DNA from: Protea cynaroides | Lineage: Eukaryota; Streptophyta; Magnoliopsida; Proteales; Proteaceae | Direction: 5' to 3' | Assembly (NCBI GenBank): GCA_028583415.1 | Contig: CM053265.1 | Coordinates: 33,197,294 to 33,261,293 of the forward strand | DNA: 64,000 nt | Part shown: piece after piece, positions 1-11,834 of the stretch | How the letters are laid out: every line of letters starts with the position of its first letter | Position numbering within the stretch: the stretch's first letter is position 1 | Notes under the pieces: model-generated | Database searches by the model: none | Told to the model about the DNA's origin: nothing | The model's input: the letters and a program-made list of their open reading frames with translations, nothing else | Translations under genes and position numbers: made by a program

Positions 1-317
1 ATCTCTCTTCTTCTCTCTCTTTCCTCTCTCTCTCTCTTTCTTTAATTCTCTCTCTTTCTCTCTCTACTTCTCTCTTGCCCTCTCTTTTTTGCTTATCTCT
101 CTCTCTTTATCTCTCCACTTCTTTCTCTCTTTTCTCTCTCTTTCTTCTCACTCTCTCCCTTTCTCTTTCTCTCTCTCTTTCTACTACTCTCTCTTTCAAC
201 TTCCCTCTCTTTCTCACTCTCTACTACCCTTACTCTCTGTTTCTCTTTCTACTCTCTCTCACTCACCTCCTCTTTCTCCCTCTCTTTTTACCTCTCTCTC
301 TCTCTTTATCTATCTAC

Positions 318-365
<48 letters not shown>

Positions 366-1443
366 GTCTCTCATTCTATATCATTTTCTCTACTTATCTC
401 AGTATTTTTCTCCCACATTATTTCAACTTCTCTCTCTTTCTTTCTCTCTTTACTTGTCTCTTACTCTCTCTTTTTCTCTTTATACTTCTGTTACTTTCAC
501 ACACCCTACTTCTCTCTTTCTCTCACTTGCAACTTATCTCTCTCTTTCTCCCATTCTTTCTCTCCCTTTCTCTCTCTGCTTCTCTCTGTCTCTCTCTCAC
601 TATCTCTCACACATACTCTCTCTTTCTCTCTTTCCCTTTCTACATTTTTCTTTTATCTTCTCTCTCTCTCACTCTCTACTTCTCTCTCTATCTCTCTTTC
701 TATCTTTATCTCTCTTTCTCTCCCTCTCTTTCTCTATCTCAATCTCTACTTAGCTCACTTTATATTTCTCACTCCTTCTACTCTCTCACCCTCTTTTTAA
801 TACTCTCTTCCACCTCTCTCTCCCTCTAGTTAGCTCCCTTTCTCTTTCTCTCTCCCATTCTCTATCTCTCCTTTTACAATCTCTTACTCTCTCTCTCTCT
901 CTCTCTTTCTCACTCTCATTATCTCCCCCTCTTTCTTCTTCTTTCTCTCTACTCTCTCTCTCTCTTTCTACTTCTCTCCCTTTTTCTCTCTCCACTTTTC
1001 TCATGCTCTCTCTCTTTCTACTTCTCACTCTCCTTCTCTACCTCTCTCTCTACTTCTACTATCTTTGTTCTCTCACTCTTCTTCTATTTCTCTTTCTACT
1101 TCTCTCTCTCTCTCTCTCTCCCTCATCTCTCTTTCTACTTCTCCCTCACTCACTACACTCTCTTTCTCTCCCTTCCTCTTTCTACTTCTCTCTCTCTACC
1201 TCTTATTTTCTCTCTCTACTTCACTCTTTCTATCTCTCTCTACTTCTCTCCCTCTCTCTCTCATTCACCCTCTCTCTCTCTCACAGCTTCTCTCTCTCAC
1301 ATTCTAAGTCCCTCTATCTCTACTTCTCTCTCTTTCTCCACTCTCTCGTTTTACTATCTCTCTCTCTCTCTGGTTCTACTATCTTTCACTTTCCCTCTCT
1401 CTCCCTCTCTCATATCTCTTTCTACTCCACTTTCTCTCTCTCT

Positions 1444-1485
<42 letters not shown>

Positions 1486-1691
1486 CTACTCTCTCTCTTT
1501 CTCTCTTTCCCTTTTCCCCTTTTCTCTCTCTGCTTCTCTCTCTCTCACTCTCTTCCTCCTTCTCCCTCTCTTTTTACACCACTCTCTCTCTTTTGACTCT
1601 CTCTCTCTCTCTCTCACTTTTCTACATCTCTCTCTACTTCTCTCTCACTCTCTCTATTTCTCTTTTTAATTCTCTCACTTTGTCAATCCCT

Positions 1692-1734
<43 letters not shown>

Positions 1735-4330
1735 AACATCACTCTCTCTTTCTCCTTTTCTTGATCTCCCTTTTTTTCTTTCTCTTTCTCTCTTTTTTCT
1801 TCTCTCTATCTCTCTCTTTCTCTCTCTCACACATACTCTTTCTTTATCTCTCTCTTTATACTTTTCTCTCTCCTACTCTCTCTCCCTCTTTCAATAACTC
1901 TCTCTTTCTCTCCCTCTCCCTCTACTTAGCTCTCTTTCTCTTTTTCTCTCTACTTTTTCTTTGTCTCTTTTTACTATCTCTCTCTCTCTCCCTCGCACTC
2001 TCTCTCTCTCTTTCTCTCTCTCTCTCTATCTCTCTCCCATTTTACTTCTTTCTCTCTACTTATCTCTCTATTTCTAGTTCTCTCTCTCTATCTACTTTTT
2101 ACTCCCTCTGTCACTTTTACTTTGCACTCCCTTTCTCAACCTCTCTCTCTTTTCACTCGCTCTTTCTTCTCTTTCTCCCTCTGTTTCTCTCTCTCTCTCT
2201 TTCTACTTTGCTCCCTTTCTCACTCTATACTTCTCTCTCTCTTTGCCTCCCTCTTTCCACTTCTCTCTCTACGTCTCTTAGTCTCTCTCCCTACTTCTCT
2301 CCCACTCTCTCTCATTCTTTCATCTTTGCTCTCTCTCACACTCTGCTTCCCTCTCTCTCACTTTCAATGTCCTTTTTTCTACTCTCTCTCATTCTCTCCC
2401 TCTCTCTCTCTCCCTCTCTCTAACTCTTTCTATCTCTCTTTCCACTTCTCACTCTCTCAAACTCTTTTTATCTCTCTCTACTTCTCTCCTTCTCTCTCTC
2501 ACTTTCATCTTCTCTCTCTCCCTCTCTCACTTTCTGCTTCTCTCTCTTTTACTTTCTACGTCCCTCTTTCTCTACTTCTCTCTCTCCCACTCTCTCTATT
2601 TTACCTCTTTCTTTCTACTTGTCTCTCTCTTTCTCTCTCTCATTTTACTTCTCCCACTCTTTCTCTTTTCTCCTTCTACTTCAGTTTCTCTCTCTTTATC
2701 TCTTTACGTCTCAATTTTTCCCACTCTCTCTCCTCTCTCTTTTTCTCTTTCCACTCTCCCTCTTTCTCTCTCTCCTTTTTCCCCTTCTCTATCTCTTTCC
2801 ACTTCTCTCTATCTCTCTTTCTCTTTCTCTTTCTCATTCTCCCTCTCTTTTCTGTTCTCCCTCTCTCTCCTCTCTTTCTACTTCTCTCTCTATGTATCTC
2901 TCTCTCTCTCCCTCATTCTCTTCTCTCTCTTTCCCTCATTCTCTCACTCTACTTAGCTCACTTTCTATTTCTCTCTCTCCCTCTTTCTACTACTCTCTCT
3001 CTCCCCCTCTCTCTCCACCTAGTTCTCTTTCTCTTTCTCTCTCTCCTTCTTCTCTGTCTCTTTTTATTCTCTCTCTCTCCCTTTCTCTCTCTCTTTCTTT
3101 CTCTCTATCTCTCCCTATCTCTCTCTCTTTCCACTTCTTTCTCTCTACTTCTCTCCCTCTTTCCACTTTTCACTATATCCCTCTCTACTTTTCACTCGCT
3201 CTTTCTCTTCCTACTTCTCTACCTCTCTCTCTTTTCACCCTCTCTTTCTTCTCTCTCTCTCTCTCTCCCTTTGTTTCTCTCTCTCTTTCTACTTCCCTTT
3301 CTCTTACTGCTTCGCTCTATTTCTCTCTCTCTCTCTACTTCTCTCTCCCTGCCTCTCTCTTTCTACTTCTCACTCTCTACCTCTCTTTCTCCCTCTCTCT
3401 ACTTCTAACCCTCTCTCTCTCTCTTCCATCTTCTCTATCTCTCTCACATTCTGCTTCCCTCTCTCTCACTTTCTATGTCCTTCTTTTCTTCTACCTCTCT
3501 CTCCCTCTTCTCTTTCCCTCTTTTTCTTCTTCCCTCTCTATCACACTCTCTTTCTCTCTCTCTACTTCTCTCCCTCTCTCTCCCTCACTTTCATCTTCTC
3601 TCTCTCTCTCACTCTTTACTTCTCTCTCTCTTACCTTCTATGTCCCTCTTTCTCCCTCTCTCCCTCTCTCACTTTGATCTTCTCTCCCTCTCTCACTCTC
3701 TGATTCTCTCTCATACTTTCTACGTCCCTTTTTCTGTACTTCTCTCTCTCTCTTCTTTCTCTACCTCTCTCTTTCTAGTTCTCTCTCTCTCTTTTTACTT
3801 CTCCCTCTCTTTCTCTCTCTTTTCTCTACCAACTTCACTTTCTCTCTCTCACTCTCTCTATCCACTCTCAATTTTTCCCTCTTTCTCCTTTGTCTCTCTC
3901 TCTTTCTCTTTCTCCCTCTCCTTTTAGTTCTCTCTCTCTCCTCTCATTCTACTTCTCCCTCTCTATCTCTCTCTCTCCTCTCTCTCCCTTTCTCTCTCTC
4001 TCCTCTCTCTGTCTCATTGTATCTCCTTCTCTCTCTCGCTCCCTTTATACTTCTCTCTCTCTTTCTAGTTCTCTTCTCCCTCGCTCCCTATCTCTCTCTC
4101 TCTCTCTATCTCTCCTAATATATATATGTCTCTCTCACACTCTTTCTTTCTGCATCTCTCTCTCTCTCTCTTTCTCTTTCTCTCATTCTACTTCTTTCTT
4201 TCTCTCTTTTTAGTTTCTCCTTTTGTTCTTTTCTCGCTCTATTTCTATATATCTCTCTCTTTCTACTTCTCACTCCCTCTCTCTCTTTCTCTCACTCTCT
4301 CCCTCTCCCTCTCTCTCTCTATCTCTCTTA

Positions 4331-4350
4331 ATATATATATATATATATAT
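4331..4350. repeat. (AT)10 microsatellite inside the CT array
   Basis: Ten AT dinucleotides in a row interrupt the pyrimidine tract. Shorter versions (ATATATAT) occur at equivalent positions of related sub-blocks near 4120, 4828 and 9400, so the AT run marks a longer repeat unit. Confidence 0.9.
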
Positions 4351-7126
4351 GTCTTTCTCTCACACTCTCTCTTTCTCTCTTTCTACTTCTTTCCCTCTCT
4401 CTCTTTATATTTCTATCTTTGTTCTTTCCTCTCTCTATTTCTCTATATCTTTCACTTTATACTTATCTCTCCCTCTCTCTCACCTACTCTCTCTCTCTCT
4501 GTCTCTTTTTGTCTCCCTTTCTAATTAGTCTCTCTCTCTCTCTCACTTTCTTTCTCTCTCTTTCTACTTCTCTCCTTTTATCTCTCCTCTCTTTTTCTCT
4601 CTTTTTCTGCTCGCTCTTTCTCTCTCTCCCTTTCCCATTATCTTTCTCTTTCTACTTTTCTCTTTCTCCCTCTCATTTTATTTCTCTCTCTCCTCTCTTT
4701 CTACTTATTCCTCTATCTCTTTCTCTCCCTCATTTTCTCTCTCTCTGCTCTCTCTGTCTCACTCTATCTCCTTCTCTCTCTATATATCTCTCACTACCTC
4801 TCTCTCTTTCTCCCTCAATCTCCCATAATATATATGTCTCTCTCTTACACTCTCTTTCTACATCTCTATCTCTCTACTTCTTTCTTTCTCTTGCTTTCTC
4901 TTTCTCTCTTTGTTCTTTTCTCTCTCTATTTCTCTATATCTCTCTCTTTCTATCTCTCTCCCTCTCTCTCATCTCTCTCTATTTTTGTCTCTCTCTAACT
5001 ACTCTCTCTCCCTTTCTCACTCTCTTTCTCCCTCTCTTTCTACTTCTCTCCGTCTCTCTCTCCACATCTCTCTCTCTCTTCACTTCTCTCTACTACTCTC
5101 TCTCTTTCTCTCTGTCTTTTTCTACTTCTCACTTTCTCTCTCTCTTTTTTCTACTTCTCTCTCTCTTTAATTCTCTCTCTAACTTTTTACTTCTCTCACT
5201 TCTCCCTTTCTTTCAACTTATTGCCCTCTCTTTCTACTTCCCTTTTTTCTTCTCTCTATCTTTTTACTTCTCTCTTTCCCTCTTTCTACGTCTCTCTTTC
5301 TACTTCTCTCTCATTCTCTCCCTCTCTTTACCACTCTCTCTACTTCTCTCTCTCTTTTACTACTTCTCTCTCTTCTCCCTTTCTTTTTACTTCACTCCAT
5401 CTCTTTCTACTTCTCTCTCTCCATCTCTCTATTTCTTTTTGCTTCTCTCTTTCTCTCTTTCTACGTCTTTCCTTTTACATCTCTCTTTCTACTTTTCTCT
5501 CTCTCCTCTCTCTCTCTCAATCTCTCTCTCTTTCTCTCTCTCTCACTGTTTGTATTCTCCCTCTTTCTCTCTCTCACACTCACTTTCTCCTTATCTTTCA
5601 ACCTCTCTTTCTTCTTCTATCTACTTCTCTCTCTTTCTCTCTCTATCTCTCTCTCTCTCTCTCTCTTTAAAACTCTATCTCTCTTTATCTCTCTCTTTTT
5701 CTCCCTCTCTCAATTTTAACTCCTCTATCTTTTCTCCTCTACTTTTCCTCTCTTTCTACTTATCTACTCTCCCTTTGCCTCTCTCACTCTCTACTCTCTC
5801 TTCTCTCTCTTTTTTTCTTATCTTCATCATTATCTCTTCTTTCTCTCTCTCTCTCTTTTCTCTATCTCTATCATTACTTCTCTCTGCTCACTTATATTTC
5901 CCCTCTTCCCTTCTACTCTCTCCCTTTTTCTAATACTTTATCCCTCCTCTCTCTCTATGCATAGCTCTCTTTTTCTTTCTCTCTCTCCCGCTCTATCTCT
6001 CTTTCTACTCTCTCACACACTCTCTCTCTCTTTCTCACTCTCTTTATCTCTCTCTCTTTCTACTTCTTTCTCTCTACTTCTCTCTCTCTCTCTCTCTTCT
6101 ACTTCTCTCTCTTTTTCTCTCCCCACTTTTCTCTCCTCTCTCTTTCTACTTCTCACTCTCTTTCTCTTATTCTCTCTCTCTCCCTTTTCACTCTCTTTCT
6201 TCTCTCTCTCTCCCTCTATTTCTCTCTCTCTTTCTACTTCTCTTTCTCTCTCAGCTCACTTTCTACTTCTCTCTCTTTCCCACTCTCTACGCTCTCTCTC
6301 TTCCTCTCTCTTTTTACTTCTCTCTCTATTTTCATTCTCTCTCTACTTCTCTCTTTTTGTCCCTCTCTCTCTCTCAACTTCTCTCCCTCTCTCACTCTCA
6401 TTCATTTTCACTCACTCTCTGTCTCTCTGCTTCTCTCTCACTTTCTATGTCCCTCTTTCTCTACTTCTCTCTCTTTCTCTCTTGTTCTACTATCTCTCTC
6501 TCTCCTCTATCTCGTTCTACTAGCTCGCTCTCACTCCTCTCTCTCATTCTACTATATCTCTCTCTCATCCCTCTCGTTCTACTATCTCTCTCTCTCTTGT
6601 TCTATTAACTCTCTCACTCTCTTTTCTACTTCTCTCTCTCTCTCTCTTTCCCTCTCTATCCTTTTAGTTTTCCCTCTTTCTCATATATCTCTTTCTACTT
6701 CACTTTCTCTCTCTCACTCTCTTTCCCTCTCTCTCTCCTCTCTCTTTCTCCTTCTCCCTCTCTTTTTACTCCTCTCGCTCTCTTTCTCTCTCTCTCCTTT
6801 CCTTTTTCTCTCTTTTTACTTCTCCCTCTCTCTCTCATCTCCTTTTCTACTTCTCTCTCTCTCTCCTTCTACTTCTCTCTCATTCTCACTCTCTTTCACT
6901 CTCTACTCTCCCTCTCTCTCTTTCTCTCTCCCTCCTTCTCCCTCTCTCACTTTATCATACTACTTCTCTCCCTATCTCTCTTTGTCACACTCTCCATCTC
7001 CCTCTCCCTCTCCCTCTCCCTCTCTCTCTGTCTACTTCATTCTCTTTACTTATCTCTTTCTTTCTATCTCTATTTTTTTCTCCCTCTCTCTCTATTTCAA
7101 TTTCTCTCTTTCCTTCTCTCTCTACT

Positions 7127-7137
<11 letters not shown>

Positions 7138-7189
<52 letters not shown>
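7138..7189. repeat. (CT)26 perfect dinucleotide run
   Basis: This is the longest uninterrupted CT run I see in the window, 52 bp. Such a mirror-symmetric polypyrimidine run could form triplex DNA; that is inference from composition. Confidence 0.9.
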
Positions 7190-7192
<3 letters not shown>

Positions 7193-9527
7193 AACTTCTC
7201 TCTCCCTTTCTGCCCTTCTTTATATCCCTTTTTTTATTTCTCTCTCTACATTTGTCAATCTCTATCGCTCTCTCTCCTACAAACACTCTCTCTTTCTACT
7301 TCTCACTCTCCATCTCACTCTTTCTCTCCCTCTATCTCAATCTCTACTTAGCTTACTTTCACTATTACTCTCTCCAAGTCTTTCTCCCTCCTTCGACTAC
7401 TCTCTCTCTCCCTACTTAGCACTCCCTCTCTTTCTCTCTCTCCTTCTTCTCTATAGATCTTTTTACTCTCTCCCTCTCTCTATGTCTCTTTCTTTCTACT
7501 ACTTTCTCTCTACTTCTCTCTCTCTTTTTACTTCTCTCTCTTTCTCTACCTCTCTTTACTTTTCACTCTTTCTCTCTCTTTCTACTTCTCACTCTCTTTC
7601 TCTCTTCTATCTTTTTTCACTCTCTCTTTCTTCTCTCTCTCTCCCTTTCTTTCTCTCTTTCTTTCTATATCGCTCTCTTTCTCACTCTAAACTTCTCTCT
7701 CTCTTAGCCTCTCTCTTTCTACTTCTCTCTCTACCTCTCCTTCTCTCTCTCTACTTCTCTCCCTCTCTCCCTCTTTTATCTGCTCTCTCTCTCTCTCACT
7801 CTTTGCATCCATCAATCTCACTTTCTATGTCCTTTTTCTACTCTCAATCTCTCTCTCTCTCCTTCTCTCTTTCCCTCTCTTTCTACTTCTCTCTCTCTAA
7901 CACTCTTTCTTTCTCTCTATTTTTCTCCCTCTCTCTCTTTAATCTTCTTTCTCTCTCTCTCACTCACTGTTTCTCTCTCTCCTACTTTCTACGTTCCTCC
8001 TTCTATACTTCTCGCTCTCTCTGTTTTCTACCTCTCTCTCTCTTTTTAGTTCTCCCTCTCTCTCACTTTTCTCTTTCTACTTTAATTTCTCTCTCTCTCC
8101 CTCTATCTCTTCCCCTCTCTCCATTTTTCCCTCTCTCTCCTCTTTCTCGCTCTCTTTTTCTACTCTTCCTTTCTCTCTCTAGCTTTTTCCCTTCTCTCCT
8201 ACTTTCTACTTCTCTCTCTCTCTATCTCTTTCTCTTTCTCCCTTTCTTTTTAGTACTCTCTTTCCTCTCTTTCTATTTCTCTCTCTCCCTCTCTCTCCCC
8301 CTTTACTTACCTCACTTTCCCTTTCTCTCTCTCCTACTCTCTCTCCCTCTTTCTATTACTCTCTCTCTCCCTCTCTCTACATACTCTCTTTCACTTTTTC
8401 TATCCCCTTCTTCTCTGTCTCTTTTTACTCTCTCTTTCTCTCTCTTTCTACTTTTCTCTCACTACTTCTCTCTCTCTTTCTTTATACTTCTCTCTTTCTA
8501 TCTCTCTCTACTTTTTACTCGCTCTCTCTCTATACTTCTCACTCTCTTTCTCTACCTCTCTCCCTTTTTACCCTCTCTTTCTTCTCTCTCTCTCTCCCTT
8601 TGTTCTCTAACTCTTTCTACTTCTCTCTATATTTCTGATTCACTCTCTTTCTCTCTCTACTTCTCTCTCTACCTCTCATTCTCTCTCTCTACTTTTCTCC
8701 CTCTTTCTCTCTTTCATCTTCTCTCTCTCTCACTCTTTGCTTCCCTCTCTCTCACTTCTATGTCCTTTTTCGACTCTCTCGCTCTCTTGTTCTCTCTCTC
8801 TCCCTCTATCTTTCCCTCTCATTCTACTTCTCTCACTCTCTAACTCTCTTTCTCTCTCCCACATTCTTCTTTCGTCTCTATCCTTCACTCTCTACTTCTG
8901 TCTCTTTCTCAACTCTCTCTCTCTCTCTTTTCTACCTCTCTCTTTCTACTTCTCTATCTCTCTCTCTTTTTGTCTCTCTCTCCTTTTACTTCTCCCTCTC
9001 TCTCTCGTCTCTTTTTACATCACTTTCTCACTCTCTCTCTTTTTCTTTCCCTTTCTCTATTTTTCCCTCTCTCTCTCCTCACTCACTCTTTTCTACTCTC
9101 TCTCTTTCTCTCTCTCCCTTTTCCCCTTCCCTCTCTCTTTCTACTTCTCTCTCTCTTTCTCTTTTTCCCTCTCTTTTTAGTTCTCTCTCTCTCCACTCTT
9201 TCTACTTCTCTCTCTATCGCTCTCTCTCCTACGTTCTCTCTCTCTCCTCTCTCTCTCATTCTCTCTCTCTCCTCTCCCTCTCTCACTCTATCTCCTTCTC
9301 TCTCTCTCTTTAAACTTCTCTCTCTCTATCTAGTTCTCTTCTCTCTCTATATACATCCCTCGCTCCCTCTCTCTCTTTCTCTCTCCATCTCTCATAATAT
9401 ATATGTGTCTCTCTCATACTCTCCTTTTCTACATCTCTCTCTCTATCTCTTTCTTTTTCTTTCATTCTCTATCTTTCTCTTTCTCTCTTTGTTTTTCCTC
9501 TCTATTTCTCTATATCTCTCTCTTTCT

Positions 9528-9532
9528 ACTTC
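9528..9532. repeat. Target-site duplication ACTTC, left copy (element A)
   Basis: ACTTC lies immediately before the LTR start TGTAAGACCC. The same five bases follow the LTR end TGTGACA at 19840-19844. Five bp is the usual duplication length for Ty3/gypsy integrases. ACTTC is frequent in the CT array, so chance could contribute, but both copies abut the LTR ends exactly. Confidence 0.8.
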
Positions 9533-9896
9533 TGTAAGACCCGCACACCACGAACCCGGTCTAACCTTACATTTCATGTCGTGACCCGTCTACATATCAT
9601 GGTCGAGCCAAGTGGACCAAGTGTGTGAAGAAAAATTAAGACCCAATATGAAAATTTACACAAAAATAGTCAAAATGAGGGTAGGGTCGCAGGTATTAAC
9701 AGGCAGGTCCGACCCCCCCATCGACCCCCACCATCGACCCTTGACTAGGGGTCGCAGGGGGTCTCGAATTGTTCGACCCCCCCATCGACCCCCGATAATC
9801 GGGAAAAACAGCACGAACCGAAAATTAGGAAACCTTCCTAATTTCAATTGGAACCTTCCCTAAACTCAATGGGACTTATTTTGCGAGGTATTACTC

Positions 9897-9904
9897 TATA
9901 AATA
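9897..9904 (+). promoter_or_regulatory. TATA box (TATAAATA) of element A 5' LTR
   Basis: TATAAATA lies 365 bp into the LTR, followed by the conserved word GGACGTCCCTAAGCC and, about 45 bp on, by a pyrimidine-to-purine switch (CACTCC...ACAACCCTAATTG) that probably holds the transcription start. The same arrangement, with ATTTAAAGG as the box, is found in B, C and D. The exact start site is inferred. Confidence 0.65.
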
Positions 9905-11435
9905 GGACGTCCCTAAGCCTCTTTCACTCCTTTTACAACCCTAATTGGATTGAGAGAAAGAGAAGAGAAGGAAGAGAAGGAGAAGAGAAAGAGAATTGAA
10001 GAAGAAGACCGAGGAGGAGGAAATTCAGAGGAAACACTGAATCTCAGCAAACCTAAGGTTTGAATACATTCCCCATGATTTATTTAAGACTTTAGAATGG
10101 TTATAAAGAGGGTATGACTTAGAAGAAACCCAAATCACCCATCCATGGTTAGGTTTCAATGAAAACCATGGAGGAGATCATTGAAACCATGTAGGTGAAT
10201 AAAGAAAAGTTTTAAACCATAGAACATGTATGGAATGGACTATAGAAGCAAGCCATAGGACCCCAAACATTAATGAATGGACGAAATTTGATAGTTTTGA
10301 CTCAAACCATGGGGGGTCGCACCTAGGGTCGATGGAACCTCCGACCCTAGCATCGACCCCCAGCATTCGGGAAGTTCAGGAAAGGAGGGGTAGCAACTAG
10401 GGTCGATGGAACCTCAGACCCTAGGCATCGACCCCCAGTTAACAGCAAGCTGTAAAAATTAGAATAAATTCTAATTAAATTCTATCGACTTTGTTAGGTC
10501 TTCTAGCAATATAATATTCATATAAAAGTGATTCTTAAGGCTTGAAAGAGGATCTACAAACAAGCAAAGGTGAGGAAATAGGACTCTAAACTAATTGATT
10601 AATAACAAACTGTTTTATTTCTTGAGTCCAATCCCATGCTTGATTCTATGCGTGTATGCTTGTATGTGCATTCAACATGTCATCCAATATTTCTATTATT
10701 TATTCATACATATTTACTTTATTATTTATAACATGATGGTGATGATGATGATAGGAATAGGCATGTGAATGTATGTGTGTGGTTGGTGTACTTGATGCGA
10801 GCGAGTATCAGGGGAAGTTTGATGGGGACGTCAATAAACGTTAACCTTTGGCGGGTCTCAACACGTTAGCTCTATCTCTAACTCAAGTCTTGTGCATTAG
10901 CATCGTCGTATCGCCATTACCTTAGCAGAACTATTACATCGTAATGTATCAGGGGAGGTGGTCTCGGTCCTTGTAGTCTCTGACTCTACCGGGGGGCCTT
11001 AGCTCTATCTTTATGGGCGTTCTGAGGGATGCTGGGGTGAGGCCTTGGATACACTGTTTGGCAATAGGATTGGTTAGTTGTGAGCCCAGTTTGCAAGTTC
11101 TCGCCAGCAGGGGCTTGCGTGTTGGTATGGCACTATACAGTAATAAACGTTAACCTTTGTTGTACAATGATCATGGTAGGGTGGATGGGGACAATAATAA
11201 ACGTTAACCTTTGGGTAGACTTCCACACCCTGTGTGTAGAGGCGGGGTCAATTAACGTTAACCTTTGACCACCTAAACCTTTCCATTGCATATTGCAAAC
11301 TTAAAACCAGACCAAAGATATGAATTGATTGCATGCATATGTATTGTTGCATTGTTTTGTTTTCTCACTGAGCTCAAGTTCGAGAGCTGATCCTCGCGCA
11401 CATAATTCTTTTTAGTTTCTGATGTTGCAGGTACT

Positions 11436-11522
11436 ATGATTGAATATTATGTGGACACGCCAACATATGAACATGTGGCAGCTGTGATGAGCAAGCTGTG
11501 GAGGACGAACATGGTTCGTTAA
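11436..11522 (+). CDS. Short ORF (28 aa) in the LTR of element A, diverged form
   Basis: This 28-codon frame starts at the first ATG after a candidate 3' splice site (TTGCAG, ending at 11430). Its first half is recognisably related to the 33-aa ORF at the same place in the B, C, D and E LTRs: a shared pattern of acidic/aromatic residues, then P-x-Y-x-x-V-A. It lacks their Cys-rich tail and ends in a basic stretch (KLWRTNMVR). The candidate donor in this LTR is AAG|GTTTGA at 10058. In the 3' LTR the acceptor has mutated to GCTG and the stop codon is lost, so the frame there runs on. Expression is unproven and the function unknown. It may simply be a leftover. Confidence 0.3.
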   Translation: MIEYYVDTPTYEHVAAVMSKLWRTNMVR

Positions 11523-11822
11523 GCGAGTGTTTCAATGGTAGATACGTTTATTGTTTAGTTTTCGTATTTGGATATTGTAATATATATTAATTTATGTTTT
11601 TGTTACATGGAAATAAATGGAATATTAATTATTTATCATGATTAGACCTCAGTTCATTATCTGTAAGACTTTCGCTATTTATTTTATTACCTCTGATTAA
11701 TGTGGAATGTGTTTTGGTTTATCATATGTGGGATATCCTATTGTGAGATCTTGGTTGAACCGTTGGTTTATTGACGGTTCATCACACCATTCTGGTTGGA
11801 GCAGAATTGGGGTGTGATAACT

Positions 11823-11834
11823 TGGTATCAGAGC
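11823..11834 (+). other. Primer binding site, tRNA-iMet type (element A)
   Basis: TGGTATCAGAGC starts three bases after the 5' LTR. It is complementary to the 3' end of plant initiator methionine tRNA and would prime minus-strand DNA synthesis. Confidence 0.92.

Larger units (their letters stand above)
1..9532. repeat. CT-rich polypyrimidine array, left block
   Basis: The + strand is almost pure C and T, with scattered A and very rare G, for about 9.5 kb. It is not a uniform dinucleotide repeat. Runs of (CT)n alternate with recurring words such as CTTTCTACTTCTCTC. Longer landmarks recur at irregular spacing: CACTTTCTATGTCC or a close variant near 2359, 2558, 3467, 3634, 3714, 6438, 7819 and 8753, and ATATATATGTCTCTCTC near 4120, 4340, 4828 and 9400. 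This suggests a degenerate array grown by repeated unequal exchange from longer units. The Leu/Ser/Phe-rich open frames here simply reflect the lack of purines and are not genes. The array stops where element A begins at 9533 and resumes at 19840. Confidence 0.95.
9533..11819 (+). repeat. Element A 5' LTR
   Basis: It begins TGTAAGACCC and ends GGGTGTGATA; the 3' copy ends TGTGACA, so the terminal CA has mutated to TA here. Inside are a TATAAATA box, a purine-rich leader beginning near 9950, a possible splice donor at 10058, clusters of GGGTCGA and its complement (about 9700-9800 and 10310-10435), four copies of an AATAAACGTTAACC-like word (about 10834, 11144, 11193, 11249) and a short ORF at 11436. 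Confidence 0.92.

Noticed and set aside
786..9286. Arg/Glu-rich open frames on the minus strand of the CT array
   Set aside because: They are the GA-strand reading of the same low-complexity tract.
1..9532. CRISPR-like array
   Set aside because: No constant repeat with unique spacers of regular size; it is a degenerate simple-sequence array in a plant-type genome.
75..9584. Many long open frames rich in Leu, Ser and Phe in the CT array
   Set aside because: CT-rich sequence has few stop codons because TAA, TAG and TGA need purines. The products are low complexity with no domains, and overlapping frames are equally open.
10678..10760. GATGATGATG run in the LTR as a functional repeat
   Set aside because: Short trinucleotide runs of variable length appear at the same place in all LTRs; nothing beyond slippage is supported.
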